NCBI GenBank assembly: GCA_002083555.1 | Contig: MSXN01000029.1 | Location: forward strand, 1-39,173 | Direction of reading: 5' to 3' | DNA: 39,173 nt | Source: Nitrospira sp. ST-bin5 | GTDB lineage: Bacteria; Nitrospirota; Nitrospiria; Nitrospirales; Nitrospiraceae | Shown: one piece after another, positions 31,855 to 39,173 of the stretch | How positions within the stretch are numbered: the first letter of the stretch is position 1 | Layout of the letters: every line of letters begins with the position of its first letter | Made by a program: the position numbers and the translations under genes | Notes under the pieces: model-generated | Seen by the model: the letters and a program-made list of their open reading frames with translations, nothing else | What the model was told of the DNA's origin: nothing | Database searches by the model: none

Positions 31855-32373
31855 ATGGAACACATCATTTCCGTCACGGTCGAAAATAAGTTTGGCGTGT
31901 TGTCCCGTGTGGCCGGGCTGTTCAGTGGCCGGGGTTTCAATATCGAGAGTCTTTCGGTGGCGCCGACGCTGGATCCTTCGATGTCGCAGATGACGATCGT
32001 GACCTCGGGCGACGATCGCATCATCGAACAGATCGTGAAGCATCTCAATAAGCTCATCGACGTGATCAAGGTCGTCGATCTGAACGAGAGCGAGTTCGTG
32101 TCGCGCGAGACGGCTTTGATCAAGGTGCATACCAAGGCCGAAGATCGTGCTGAGGCGCTGAGAATCGCGGACATTTTTCGCGCCAACGTCATCGATTCGA
32201 CGCCGGCGACCTATACCATCGAGGTCACGGGCGATCCGAAAAAGATTGAAGCCATCATCAATCTCCTGCAGCCGCTTGGGATCAAGGAATTGACTCGAAC
32301 CGGGCGAGTGGCCGTGGCGCGAGAGCCGATTCGAGCGAGCGCGGTGCAGCCCAAGAAGGTGGCGCGCGAGTAG
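31855..32373 (+). CDS. ilvN: acetolactate synthase, small (regulatory) subunit
   Basis: This is 172 residues. The N-terminal ACT domain, HIISVTVENKFGVLSRVAGL followed by GRGFNIESLSVAPTLDPSMS, binds valine for feedback control in the family. A C-terminal ACT-like domain (ETALIKVHTKAEDRAEALRI to the end) completes the normal length. It starts 11 nt after ilvB. Some annotations call this long form IlvH. The basic tail QPKKVARE is not conserved. Confidence 0.95.
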   Translation: MEHIISVTVENKFGVLSRVAGLFSGRGFNIESLSVAPTLDPSMSQMTIVTSGDDRIIEQIVKHLNKLIDVIKVVDLNESEFVSRETALIKVHTKAEDRAEALRIADIFRANVIDSTPATYTIEVTGDPKKIEAIINLLQPLGIKELTRTGRVAVAREPIRASAVQPKKVARE

Positions 32374-32426
32374 TTTGGAGTTTACGGGGCTATCTATTTC
32401 TGAAACAGGGCGTTCCTGAGGAGTGC

Positions 32427-33443
32427 ATGATGAAGATTTATTACGACAAAGATGCCGACATTCAGCAGATTCGCAATAAGAAAGTGGCCGTGATCGGCTA
32501 TGGCAGCCAGGGTCACGCGCACGCCCTCAATATGAAGGAGAGCGGCGTCAATGTGGTGATCGGTGTGCGTGAAGGTGCGTCCTGGAAAAAGGCGGAGCAG
32601 AGCGGGCTCAAAGTCATGCCGGTCGCCGATGCCGTTAAGGCCTCCGATGTGGTGATGATCCTGGCGCCCGATGAAATGCAGGCCGTGATCTATCGCCAGG
32701 ATATTGCGCCGAACCTGAAGCCCGGTTCATATCTCGCGTTCGGGCACGGGTTCAACATTCATTTCGGCCAGATTGTGCCTCCGGCGGATATCAACGTGTT
32801 TATGGTCGCTCCCAAAGGGCCGGGGCACCTGGTTCGTTCGGAGTATACGAAAGGCAGCGGGGTGCCGTGCTTGCTCGCCGTTCACCAGGATCCGAGCGGG
32901 ACGACGCGGCAGGTGGGCTTGGCCTATGCCAGTGCCGTCGGCGGCGGCCGTGCAGGCATCATCGAAACCAATTTCCGCGAGGAAACGGAAACGGATCTCT
33001 TCGGTGAGCAGGCGGTGTTGTGCGGTGGGCTGACGTCGCTGATTCAGGCGGGCTACGAAACGTTGACGGAAGCCGGTTATTCGCCGGAGATGGCCTATTT
33101 TGAATGTCTCCATGAGGTCAAGTTGATCGTCGATCTGATCTATCAGGGCGGCATTGCCAACATGCGGTACTCGATCAGCACCACGGCCAAGTACGGGGAT
33201 ATCACCCGCGGGCCCAGAGTGGTGACCGAACAGACGAAGCAGGAAATGAAAAAGATCCTCGGTGAAATTCAGACCGGTCAGTTTGCCAAAGAGTGGGTGC
33301 TCGAGAATCAAGCCAATCGTCCCGTCTATAATGCGTTGCTTGCCAAAGGCGAAGCGCATCCCATCGAGGCCGTGGGGGCCAAGCTCCGGGCGATGATGCC
33401 CTGGCTGAAGAAAGATCAGCTGGTCGACAAGACCAAAAATTAG
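32427..33443 (+). CDS. ilvC: ketol-acid reductoisomerase
   Basis: This is a 338-residue class I enzyme. It converts acetolactate to dihydroxyisovalerate with NADPH and Mg. The Rossmann motif is VIGYGSQGHAHALNMKESGV, followed by GVREGASW, which carries phosphate-binding residues. LAFGHGFNIHFGQI, MVAPKGPGHLVRSEY and ETDLFGEQAVLCGGLT, with the metal-binding acidic residues, are all present. GAGGAG precedes the ATG; a second ATG follows at once, so the start is uncertain by one codon. It lies 53 nt after ilvN. Confidence 0.97.
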   Translation: MMKIYYDKDADIQQIRNKKVAVIGYGSQGHAHALNMKESGVNVVIGVREGASWKKAEQSGLKVMPVADAVKASDVVMILAPDEMQAVIYRQDIAPNLKPGSYLAFGHGFNIHFGQIVPPADINVFMVAPKGPGHLVRSEYTKGSGVPCLLAVHQDPSGTTRQVGLAYASAVGGGRAGIIETNFREETETDLFGEQAVLCGGLTSLIQAGYETLTEAGYSPEMAYFECLHEVKLIVDLIYQGGIANMRYSISTTAKYGDITRGPRVVTEQTKQEMKKILGEIQTGQFAKEWVLENQANRPVYNALLAKGEAHPIEAVGAKLRAMMPWLKKDQLVDKTKN

Positions 33444-33457
33444 AAGGGGCGAGCCCT

Positions 33458-34108
33458 GTGGCTGATCGTGCCGTCGGTGTCCCGTTTGCCAAAGAAGGAT
33501 TTCCCTTCATTGGGGCGGCAGCGGGCGTTACACTCTGTGCCGGATGGTTGGGGTGGACGCCGGTCGCCGTGGTGGGGGCAGGTTTCACGCTTTTCGTATC
33601 GTGGTTTTTCCGTAACCCTGCGCGGGTCATTCCGGAAGGTTCCGGACTGGTCGTTGCGCCGGGCGATGGAAAAGTCATCGCCATCGAAGAAGAGTTTGAG
33701 CCTCGTTATCTCAAAGAGCGCAGCCTCCGCGTCACGATTTTTCTCAACGTGTTCGATGTGCATATCAACCGGATTCCCTGCGAAGGGGTCATTGAGGATG
33801 TCCAGTATCAGCCGGGGCTCTTTTTGGTCGCCAGTAAGCCGGAGGCGACGATAAAGAATGAGCAGAACGCGCTGATGATCACAACGGTCAACGGGGCGAA
33901 GGTGTTGTGCGTGCAAGTGGCGGGACTCATCGCCAGGCGGATTGTCTGTTGGGTCTCTCCCAAAGAACGGGCGAGGCTGGGAGAGCGGTTTGGTTTAATC
34001 CGATTTGGTTCACGGATGGACACATTTCTTCCGATCGGTACGAAGCTGAGGGTGGCCGTAGGAGATCGAGTGAAAGGCGGGGAAACCATCTTGGGAGACC
34101 TACGATGA
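33458..34108 (+). CDS. psd: phosphatidylserine decarboxylase (short form)
   Basis: This 216-residue enzyme makes phosphatidylethanolamine from phosphatidylserine. It starts with GTG at 33458, 14 nt after ilvC. Two hydrophobic segments lie near the N terminus (about residues 15-50), then FFRNPARVIPEGSGLVVAPG (about 50-70) and FLNVFDVHINRIPCEG. The self-cleavage site is in LIRFGSRMDTFLP, where Ser after Gly becomes the pyruvoyl group. The length and GSR form fit the short, PSD-A type. It overlaps pssA by ATGA. Confidence 0.94.
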   Translation: MADRAVGVPFAKEGFPFIGAAAGVTLCAGWLGWTPVAVVGAGFTLFVSWFFRNPARVIPEGSGLVVAPGDGKVIAIEEEFEPRYLKERSLRVTIFLNVFDVHINRIPCEGVIEDVQYQPGLFLVASKPEATIKNEQNALMITTVNGAKVLCVQVAGLIARRIVCWVSPKERARLGERFGLIRFGSRMDTFLPIGTKLRVAVGDRVKGGETILGDLR

Positions 34109-34908
34109 AGGGAACCGGCTTGCGACAATCGTTGGGGAAGGAAGCACGAAAGCGTCAGGCGATGCATCTGATTCCCAATCTCTTCACGACGGGGAACCTG
34201 TTCTGCGGCGTCTATGCCATCCTGTCTGTCTTCAATGCCAACTATATGGCGGCAGCGATTGCCATTTTGGTCGCGATGATTTTCGATGTGCTGGATGGAA
34301 AGTCGGCCCGACTGACAAACAGCACGAGCCATTTCGGATTGGAGTATGACTCCCTGTCCGATGTGGTGTCGTTCGGTGTCGCCCCGGGTCTCCTGATCTA
34401 CTCCTGGGCGCTGAGCGGACAAGGCATGTTCGGTGTCGCTGTGATGTTCGCCTATGTCGCGATGGGAGCTGTGCGGCTCGCGCGCTTCAATTCAACGGTC
34501 GCGCTGGCTGACAGCAAGTACTTCACCGGGTTGGCGATTCCCGCGGCTGCTGGAGTGGTCGCATCGCTGGTGATTCTCGACCATCATATTGTCCGGATGG
34601 GGACGGAAGTGAAGCCGGTGTTGGTGCTGATCATCACGCTCGCCCTTTCGTTCCTCATGGTTAGTACGGTGAAGTATCGCAGCTTCAAGGATATGAAGTT
34701 CAAAGGCCGCCAGCAGATTACCTATCTCGTCTGGGGTATTCTTGCGCTCATGATGATTGCGGCCTGGCCTGAGGTGATGCTGTTTGTGGTATTTTCGGGC
34801 TATGCGTTGATGGGACCGACCGAACGATTGTTCTGGTTGATGGCGAAAGCCGTTGGGAAGAAACCTCTTTCCAAGTCTGACCAGCCTGTGATAGAACCCA
34901 AATCGTAA
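34105..34908 (+). CDS. pssA: CDP-diacylglycerol--serine O-phosphatidyltransferase
   Basis: PssA makes phosphatidylserine, the substrate of the enzyme encoded just upstream. It is about 267 residues from the ATG at 34105, which overlaps the psd stop. The CDP-alcohol phosphotransferase motif is visible in DVLDGKSARLTNSTSHFGLE followed by YDSLSDVVSFGVAP (D..D G..AR....G...D...D). Several transmembrane helices are evident, for example AILSVFNANYMAAAIAILVA and VLVLIITLALSFLMVS. The Psd/Pss pair between ilvC and leuA is also seen in other bacteria such as Geobacter. It may share the ilv promoter. Confidence 0.94.
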   Translation: MKGTGLRQSLGKEARKRQAMHLIPNLFTTGNLFCGVYAILSVFNANYMAAAIAILVAMIFDVLDGKSARLTNSTSHFGLEYDSLSDVVSFGVAPGLLIYSWALSGQGMFGVAVMFAYVAMGAVRLARFNSTVALADSKYFTGLAIPAAAGVVASLVILDHHIVRMGTEVKPVLVLIITLALSFLMVSTVKYRSFKDMKFKGRQQITYLVWGILALMMIAAWPEVMLFVVFSGYALMGPTERLFWLMAKAVGKKPLSKSDQPVIEPKS

Positions 34909-34910
34909 GG

Positions 34911-35165
34911 CGACGACGAGGAGTAGTACGCGAGCCGCACAGATTTGAGAGAGCCGGCGGGTGGTGCAAGCCGGTCTGTGTGTCGCCGAACTCGCCTCTG
35001 AGCCGAATCCGTGAACCCCGAGTAATGGATTCCGCTTCGCTCCCGTAAGGGGCCAATGAAGGGCGATGGATGACCGGATGTCATTCGTTGCCGAACCAGG
35101 GTGGTACCACGAAGCGCGCGAAGCCTTCGTCCCTGACCGTAATGGGGGGCGAAGGCTTTTTCTAT
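34911..35165 (+). promoter_or_regulatory. leucine T-box riboswitch upstream of leuA
   Basis: The T-box sequence AGGGTGGTACCACG is at 35098-35111, and its TGGT should pair with the ACCA end of an uncharged tRNA with A as discriminator. Stem I has GAGGAGTAGTA (5' side, from 34918), AGAGAGCCGGC with GGTGGTGCAAGCCGG near the tip, and GAACTCGCCTCTGAG on the 3' side. The codon placed at the specifier position is CTC (34991-34993), leucine. The downstream terminator has its own entry. Low charged tRNA-Leu would thus turn on leuA. Confidence 0.92.
35121..35165 (+). terminator. T-box controlled terminator
   Basis: AGCCTTCGTCCC (35122-35133) pairs with GGGGGCGAAGGCT (35145-35157) and is followed by TTTTTCT. 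It forms the alternative to the T-box antiterminator. Confidence 0.9.
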
Positions 35166-35170
35166 TTGAG

Positions 35171-35337
35171 ACTGCTGAAAAAGCTCCCCTGCAGTGTTCT
35201 CGGTCGTTCGACCCCTTCGGTGTACTGCGGCAGTACGCCTTGGGGATCGCCCTCTCTGCGGCCTTGCCCGTGGAGCGGCGCATCTCGGCGCGCCGGGGCT
35301 GAGTGGGTGAGAACGGGGGGGGCTGTTTGAGCATCCT
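35171..35337 (-). repeat. dispersed hairpin repeat, copy 2
   Basis: This element of about 167 bp is related, in reverse orientation, to 8912-9034. Shared blocks are GCTGAAAAA at one end, TTCTCG then TCGTT and GACCCCT, the central hairpin, GCGGCCTTGC, and TTTGAGCATCCT at the other end. Its central stem is GTGTACTG (35220-35227) with CAGTACGC (35231-35238). The stem is kept although several bases differ from copy 1. It is longer than copy 1 through extra sequence in the right half (35250-35325). It lies between the T-box terminator and the leuA start, inside the leuA leader. Confidence 0.72.
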
Positions 35338-35363
35338 GATGGAAGCGTGAGGGAGGAGAAACC

Positions 35364-36911
35364 ATGGAACGGATGATTCGCATTTTCGATACGACATTGC
35401 GCGACGGCGAGCAGTCGCCTGGCGCCAGCATGAACGTGGAAGAGAAAGTCATGGTGGCGAAGCAGCTCGCGCGGCTCGGGGTCGATATCATCGAAGCCGG
35501 CTTTGCCTACAGTTCGCCCGGAGATTTTGAGGCGGTTCGCCGGATTGCGTTGGAGGTCGAGGGACCGACGGTCTGCAGTCTGGCGCGGGCTCGTCCGGAG
35601 GACATCGATCGGGCCTGGGAGGCGCTCAAAGGCGCGCCGAAGGCCAGGATTCATACGTTCCTCTCGACGTCCGACATCCATTTGAAGCATCAGTTCAGGA
35701 TGACGCGGGAAGAGGCCAGGAAGCGCGCGGTCGAGATGGTGCAGCGCGCACGCGGTTATATGGCCGATGTGGAATTCTCCTTGATGGATGCGAGCCGCTC
35801 GGACCAATCGTACGTCTATGAGGTCATTGAAGCGGTGATTGCCGCCGGGGCGGGAGCGATCAATATTCCCGATACGGTGGGCTATGCCGTGCCGCAAGAG
35901 TTCGGCGCGTTGATCAAAGGGATTTTCGACAAAGTGCCGAATGCCAAGCAGGCCGTGATTTCAGTCCACTGCCACAACGACTTGGGTGTCGCAGTGGCGA
36001 ATAGTTTGGCGGCGATCGTCAACGGGGCAGGCCAGGTGGAGTGCACGATCAACGGGATCGGCGAACGGGCCGGCAACACGTCGCTGGAAGAAATCGTTAT
36101 GGGGCTCCGGACCCGGAAGGACTTTTATCAGGCCGATACCGGCATCCGGACGGAGGAGATTGCCAAGACGAGCCGGTTGGTGAGTAAGATTACCGGCATG
36201 GTCGTGCAGCCGAACAAGGCCATCGTCGGCGCCAATGCGTTTGCCCACACGTCCGGGATTCACCAGGACGGGCTGTTGAAGGATAAGACCACGTACGAAA
36301 TCATGCGGCCGGAATCGATCGGATTGATCGAGAGCAAGATGGTCATGGGCAAGTTGTCCGGGCGTCACGCATTCCGGCAGCGATTGGAAGATTTGGGGTA
36401 CAAGCTCAGCGAGGAAGAGCTTAACCACGCCTTTGAGCGTTTCAAGAAGCTGGCCGATCAGAAGAAGGAAATTTTCGAGGAAGATTTGGAAGTAATCGTA
36501 TCGGAAGAGTTGGCCAAGATGACCGAGCGGATTGTGTTGAAGTCGTTCCATGTCGAAAGCGGTACGAGTCTTGTGCCGACGGCGACGGTGGAATTGAACA
36601 TTGACGGTCAGGTGATCAAGGAATCAGGCACCGGCGACGGGCCGGTCGATGCGGTCTATCGGACGATTGCGGCGATCACGAAGACGAAGAGTAAGCTGTT
36701 GATGTTCGGGGTCAACGCCATTACGGGCGGGACAGACGCCCAGGGAGAAGTCTCCGTGCGCGTGGAGGAAGACGGCCGCACGGTCTCAGGTCATGGAGCC
36801 GATACGGATATCATCATGGCTGCGGCTCGGGCCTACCTCAATGCGTTGAATCGACTCGCGTATATGGCCTCGAAGCAGGCGGAGGGGGAGCAGAAAGTCC
36901 GCTTGATTTGA
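35364..36911 (+). CDS. leuA: 2-isopropylmalate synthase
   Basis: LeuA condenses 2-ketoisovalerate with acetyl-CoA, the first committed step of leucine synthesis. It is 515 residues. IRIFDTTLRDGEQSPGASMN holds the metal and catalytic residues near the N terminus, and VHCHNDLGVAVANSLAAIVN is the second metal motif, both diagnostic. The C-terminal regulatory domain (about residues 390-510), which binds leucine, is present with SGTGDGPVDAVYR and GHGADTDIIMAAARAYLNAL. GGAGGAG precedes the ATG. Expression is expected to respond to uncharged tRNA-Leu through the T-box upstream. Confidence 0.96.
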   Translation: MERMIRIFDTTLRDGEQSPGASMNVEEKVMVAKQLARLGVDIIEAGFAYSSPGDFEAVRRIALEVEGPTVCSLARARPEDIDRAWEALKGAPKARIHTFLSTSDIHLKHQFRMTREEARKRAVEMVQRARGYMADVEFSLMDASRSDQSYVYEVIEAVIAAGAGAINIPDTVGYAVPQEFGALIKGIFDKVPNAKQAVISVHCHNDLGVAVANSLAAIVNGAGQVECTINGIGERAGNTSLEEIVMGLRTRKDFYQADTGIRTEEIAKTSRLVSKITGMVVQPNKAIVGANAFAHTSGIHQDGLLKDKTTYEIMRPESIGLIESKMVMGKLSGRHAFRQRLEDLGYKLSEEELNHAFERFKKLADQKKEIFEEDLEVIVSEELAKMTERIVLKSFHVESGTSLVPTATVELNIDGQVIKESGTGDGPVDAVYRTIAAITKTKSKLLMFGVNAITGGTDAQGEVSVRVEEDGRTVSGHGADTDIIMAAARAYLNALNRLAYMASKQAEGEQKVRLI

Positions 36912-36995
36912 CCGTTCCCGCCACGCTAGAGTGACGGCCCCTGGTGTCTGCAAGTGGCGGTTGGCCTCGTTGCGGACAGGTGGGGGCGGTCTCCC

Positions 36996-37358
36996 ATGCT
37001 CAAGCGCACTCTCTTGGAATGCCCCGAATTTCTTGCCGGAGACCACACGGTTCTTCGCGAACTGTTGCATCCGGCCAAGCAGTCGGTGCAGCTGGGTTAT
37101 AGTCTTGCGCATGGCCGATTGGCCCCCGGCTGCCGGTCTAAGCGGCACAAGCTGGCTTCGTCAGAGGTGTACTACTTTATCGCCGGGCAGGGCCGCTTCA
37201 GTATCGGGAGTGAGACTGAGCTCGTCGAACGCGGATCCATCGTGTACGTGCCGCCCGGGGGGAATCAGTCGCTGGAAAACATTGGCACGACGGAAATAGA
37301 ATTTCTGTGTCTGGTTGATCCGGCCTGGCGGAGTGAGGATGAGCAGGTCGAGGAGTAA
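36996..37358 (+). CDS. cupin domain protein
   Basis: This is about 120 residues from the ATG at 36996; the frame is open 14 codons further up without conservation. It has a single cupin barrel. The first cupin motif is recognisable as PGCRSKRHKLASSEVYYFIAG (H.....E) and the second as GSIVYVPPGGNQSLENIG, where the usual His is replaced by Asn or Gln, so metal binding may be altered. The substrate is unknown; many such small cupins are sugar- or mannose-6-phosphate isomerase-like. It lies between leuA and leuB in the same direction, 84 and 36 nt from them. Confidence 0.82.
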   Translation: MLKRTLLECPEFLAGDHTVLRELLHPAKQSVQLGYSLAHGRLAPGCRSKRHKLASSEVYYFIAGQGRFSIGSETELVERGSIVYVPPGGNQSLENIGTTEIEFLCLVDPAWRSEDEQVEE

Positions 37359-37394
37359 AGAGTCCAGTCTGTTCGCAGGAAGGAGTGGCGTGAC

Positions 37395-38468
37395 GTGAAA
37401 GCGAAGATTGCAGTCTTGGCGGGTGATGGAGTCGGGCGCGAGATTGTTCCCGAAGCGGTCAAGGTGTTGCAGGCCATCGGGGAGAAGTATCAGCACACAT
37501 TTGAATTCACCTCGGCCGACATCGGCGGGCAAGCGATCGACAAAGTCGGCGTACCGCTGCCGCAAGAGACATTGGCCTTGGCCAAGCAAAGTGATGCGGT
37601 TCTGCTGGGCGCGGTCGGTGGCCCCAAATGGGAAGGGTTGGAGTACAGCCTTCGTCCTGAGCGGGCGCTGCTCGGTATCCGCGAGGCCTTAGGGCTGTAT
37701 GCCAACTTACGTCCCGCCAAGGTATACCCTAATCTGGTTGATGCCTCGACGTTGAAGCGCGAGGTGATCGAAGGGATCGATATTCTCGTCGTGCGAGAGC
37801 TGACCGGCGGCATCTATTTCGGGAAACCGAAAGGGATTGAAAAACTGCCGAACGGCGAAGAGCGCGGAGTGAACACCGAAGTCTACACGACCGAAGAGAT
37901 TCGCCGGATCGGCAAGGTGGCGTTCGAAGCGGCGCGCAAGCGGCGGAAAAAAGTCACATCGGTCGATAAGGCCAATGTACTGGAGTCGTCCGAGTTGTGG
38001 CGTCGGGTGATGATCGAGGTGCAGAAGAGTTATCCGGACGTCGAATTGCATCACATCTATGTCGACAATGCCGCGATGCAATTGGTCCGTAACCCGCGCC
38101 AGTTCGATGTCATGGTGTGCAACAATATCTTCGGCGACATTCTGAGCGACGAAGCGGCCATGCTGACCGGATCGATCGGCATGCTGCCGTCGGCCAGTAT
38201 CGGCGCCAAGGTCGGATTGTTCGAGCCGATCCATGGCAGTGCGCCCGATATCGCGGGAAAGAACATCGCGAATCCCATTGCGACGATTGCCTCTGCGGGC
38301 ATGATGTTGTCTTACGCGTTCAAGCTCGAGAAAGAAGCTGAGGCAATCGAGCAGGCCATCGTCAAAACGCTCGATATGGGGTACCGCACCAAGGACATTC
38401 AGAGCCCGGGAAGCAGAGTCGTCGGCACGACCGAGATGGGCGATGCCATTCTTCGCAATTTGAACTGA
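37395..38468 (+). CDS. leuB: 3-isopropylmalate dehydrogenase
   Basis: LeuB oxidatively decarboxylates 3-isopropylmalate with NAD in leucine synthesis. It is 357 residues with a GTG start and an AGGAAGGAG site upstream. AVLAGDGVGREIVPEAVKVL is the N terminus, AVGGPKWEGL and RPERALLGIREALGLYANLR carry substrate-binding residues, and DNAAMQLVRNPRQFDVMVCN, GDILSDEAAMLTGSIGMLPS and LFEPIHGSAPDIAGKNIANP are the nucleotide and metal motifs. leuC and leuD are not in the window. Confidence 0.97.
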   Translation: MKAKIAVLAGDGVGREIVPEAVKVLQAIGEKYQHTFEFTSADIGGQAIDKVGVPLPQETLALAKQSDAVLLGAVGGPKWEGLEYSLRPERALLGIREALGLYANLRPAKVYPNLVDASTLKREVIEGIDILVVRELTGGIYFGKPKGIEKLPNGEERGVNTEVYTTEEIRRIGKVAFEAARKRRKKVTSVDKANVLESSELWRRVMIEVQKSYPDVELHHIYVDNAAMQLVRNPRQFDVMVCNNIFGDILSDEAAMLTGSIGMLPSASIGAKVGLFEPIHGSAPDIAGKNIANPIATIASAGMMLSYAFKLEKEAEAIEQAIVKTLDMGYRTKDIQSPGSRVVGTTEMGDAILRNLN

Positions 38469-38482
38469 GGCGGGACTTTCGC

Positions 38483-39173
38483 ATGGCAACCTTGTTCACA
38501 TCATGGCTTCTTGCGACGCGGGCCGGCACTGGCGAGCCCGGGTTTAGCGGCGACGGCAGACCGGCGTTGCAGGCGTGCTTGAATGAGCCAAAGGGCCTGG
38601 CGATCGATGGCCGGGGGAATCTCTTTGTCGCAGATTCTGAAAACCACGTTGTGAGGCGGGTGGATCGCGTCACCGGTCTGATTTCTACTGTGGTTGGCTG
38701 TACACCAGAAGAAGTCGCGCCGGCCCCTCAATCAGGCGGGGGCGATGTCGTCCCTGAGGAAGAAGTCGATCCCTTAGCCGAGACGAGCCACAAGACGACA
38801 GAGCAGTTTACCCAACAGACGGATCTGAGCGGGACGGTGCGCTATCTCGTCGGGGCAGCAGCGCCAAAGCGGTACGGCGGAGATGGCGGGCCTGCCACCG
38901 AGGCGCTGCTCAATTTTCCCACGGCCGTCGCAGTCGATGCGCAGGGCCACCTCTATGTTGCCGATACAATGAACCATCGGGTGCGCCGGGTGGATGCTCA
39001 GACGGGGATCATCACGACCATTGCCGGCACCGGGCAGGCACGGTTTTCAGGCGACGGCGGGCCGGCTGATTGTGCGGCGCTCAACGAACCGGCCGCCTTG
39101 GCAGTCGACGCGCAGGGTCAGTTATATATTGCCGATCAGAGTAACAACCGAGTGCGGGCCGTCGACCTGAAGA
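38483..39173 (+). CDS. NHL-repeat (beta-propeller) protein, 3' end cut off
   Basis: From the ATG at 38483, 230 codons run open to the window edge. At least three NHL-type blades are visible: GFSGDGRPALQACLNEPKGL with GNLFVADSENHVVRRVD; YGGDGGPATEALLNFPTAVA with GHLYVADTMNHRVRRVD; and FSGDGGPADCAALNEPAALA with GQLYIADQSNNRVRAVD. An acidic, low-complexity insert (about residues 80-110) separates the first two. No signal peptide is evident. Such propellers are often extracellular or scaffold proteins of unknown ligand. It starts 14 nt after leuB, but whether it is co-transcribed is not clear. Confidence 0.85.
   Translation, partial: MATLFTSWLLATRAGTGEPGFSGDGRPALQACLNEPKGLAIDGRGNLFVADSENHVVRRVDRVTGLISTVVGCTPEEVAPAPQSGGGDVVPEEEVDPLAETSHKTTEQFTQQTDLSGTVRYLVGAAAPKRYGGDGGPATEALLNFPTAVAVDAQGHLYVADTMNHRVRRVDAQTGIITTIAGTGQARFSGDGGPADCAALNEPAALAVDAQGQLYIADQSNNRVRAVDLK

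Noticed and set aside
34800..35897. 365-codon minus-strand open frame over pssA end, T-box and leuA start
   Set aside because: It crosses a clear T-box, a repeat and the conserved leuA N terminus on the other strand, so it is a chance frame.
1..39173. CRISPR array, transposase, integrase or phage genes
   Set aside because: No regularly spaced direct repeats and no recognisable transposase, integrase or phage structural protein were found, including in the his islet.

Overview
The window looks like a chromosomal segment of a Nitrospira-type bacterium (phylum Nitrospirota). This rests on three things: a five-gene 2-oxoacid:ferredoxin oxidoreductase cluster of the kind used in the reductive TCA cycle, the order rho-rpmE-prfA-prmC-murA-hisGDB, and a GC-rich core with E. 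coli-like sigma-70 promoters. The species assignment is inference from gene content; no rRNA is present.

Layout. (1) Positions 1-4600, minus strand: the 5' edge of a tRNA, a small acidic protein, and an oxidoreductase operon (epsilon-like, alpha, beta, gamma, delta/ferredoxin) with a consensus promoter, a leader of about 215 nt and a strong terminator. (2) 4600-6800, minus strand: an exported TPR protein, a YciI-like protein and a DUF2203 protein. (3) 6800-14950, plus strand: rho behind a long leader, rpmE with a terminator, a dispersed hairpin repeat, then prfA-prmC-murA-hisG-hisD-hisB. (4) 14915-18998: an accessory islet that interrupts the histidine cluster. It holds a DUF4160/DUF2442 pair, a 52-bp second copy of the 3' end of hisB, a lipoprotein, a HEPN-type gene cut by an in-frame TGA, a nuclease-like unknown, and an MNT/HEPN toxin-antitoxin locus whose toxin is frameshifted and lacks its catalytic arginine. 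(5) 18999-22900: hisH, a lipoprotein gene, hisA, hisF and hisIE, then a HIT protein. (6) 23000-29850: dnaG-rpoD, tRNA-Ile(CAU), a coiled-coil zinc-ribbon protein, a short RNase HIII, an M48 lipoprotein protease, and RNase P RNA with its own promoter. (7) 30000-39173: ilvB-ilvN-ilvC-psd-pssA, a leucine T-box leader, a second copy of the dispersed repeat, leuA, a cupin, leuB, and the start of an NHL-repeat protein that runs off the window.

How the genes work together. The oxidoreductase probably provides reductive carboxylation for CO2 fixation, supplying 2-oxo acids to the branched-chain pathway (ilvBNC, leuA, leuB). The leucine-committing step alone carries a tRNA-sensing T-box. The histidine pathway is nearly complete here; hisC, hisZ and histidinol-phosphate phosphatase are not in the window. 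The core genes are ordinary. The most interesting parts are the islet inside the his cluster, with its duplicated hisB tail and two separately damaged HEPN genes, and the two-copy hairpin repeat, one copy of which sits between the leucine T-box and leuA.
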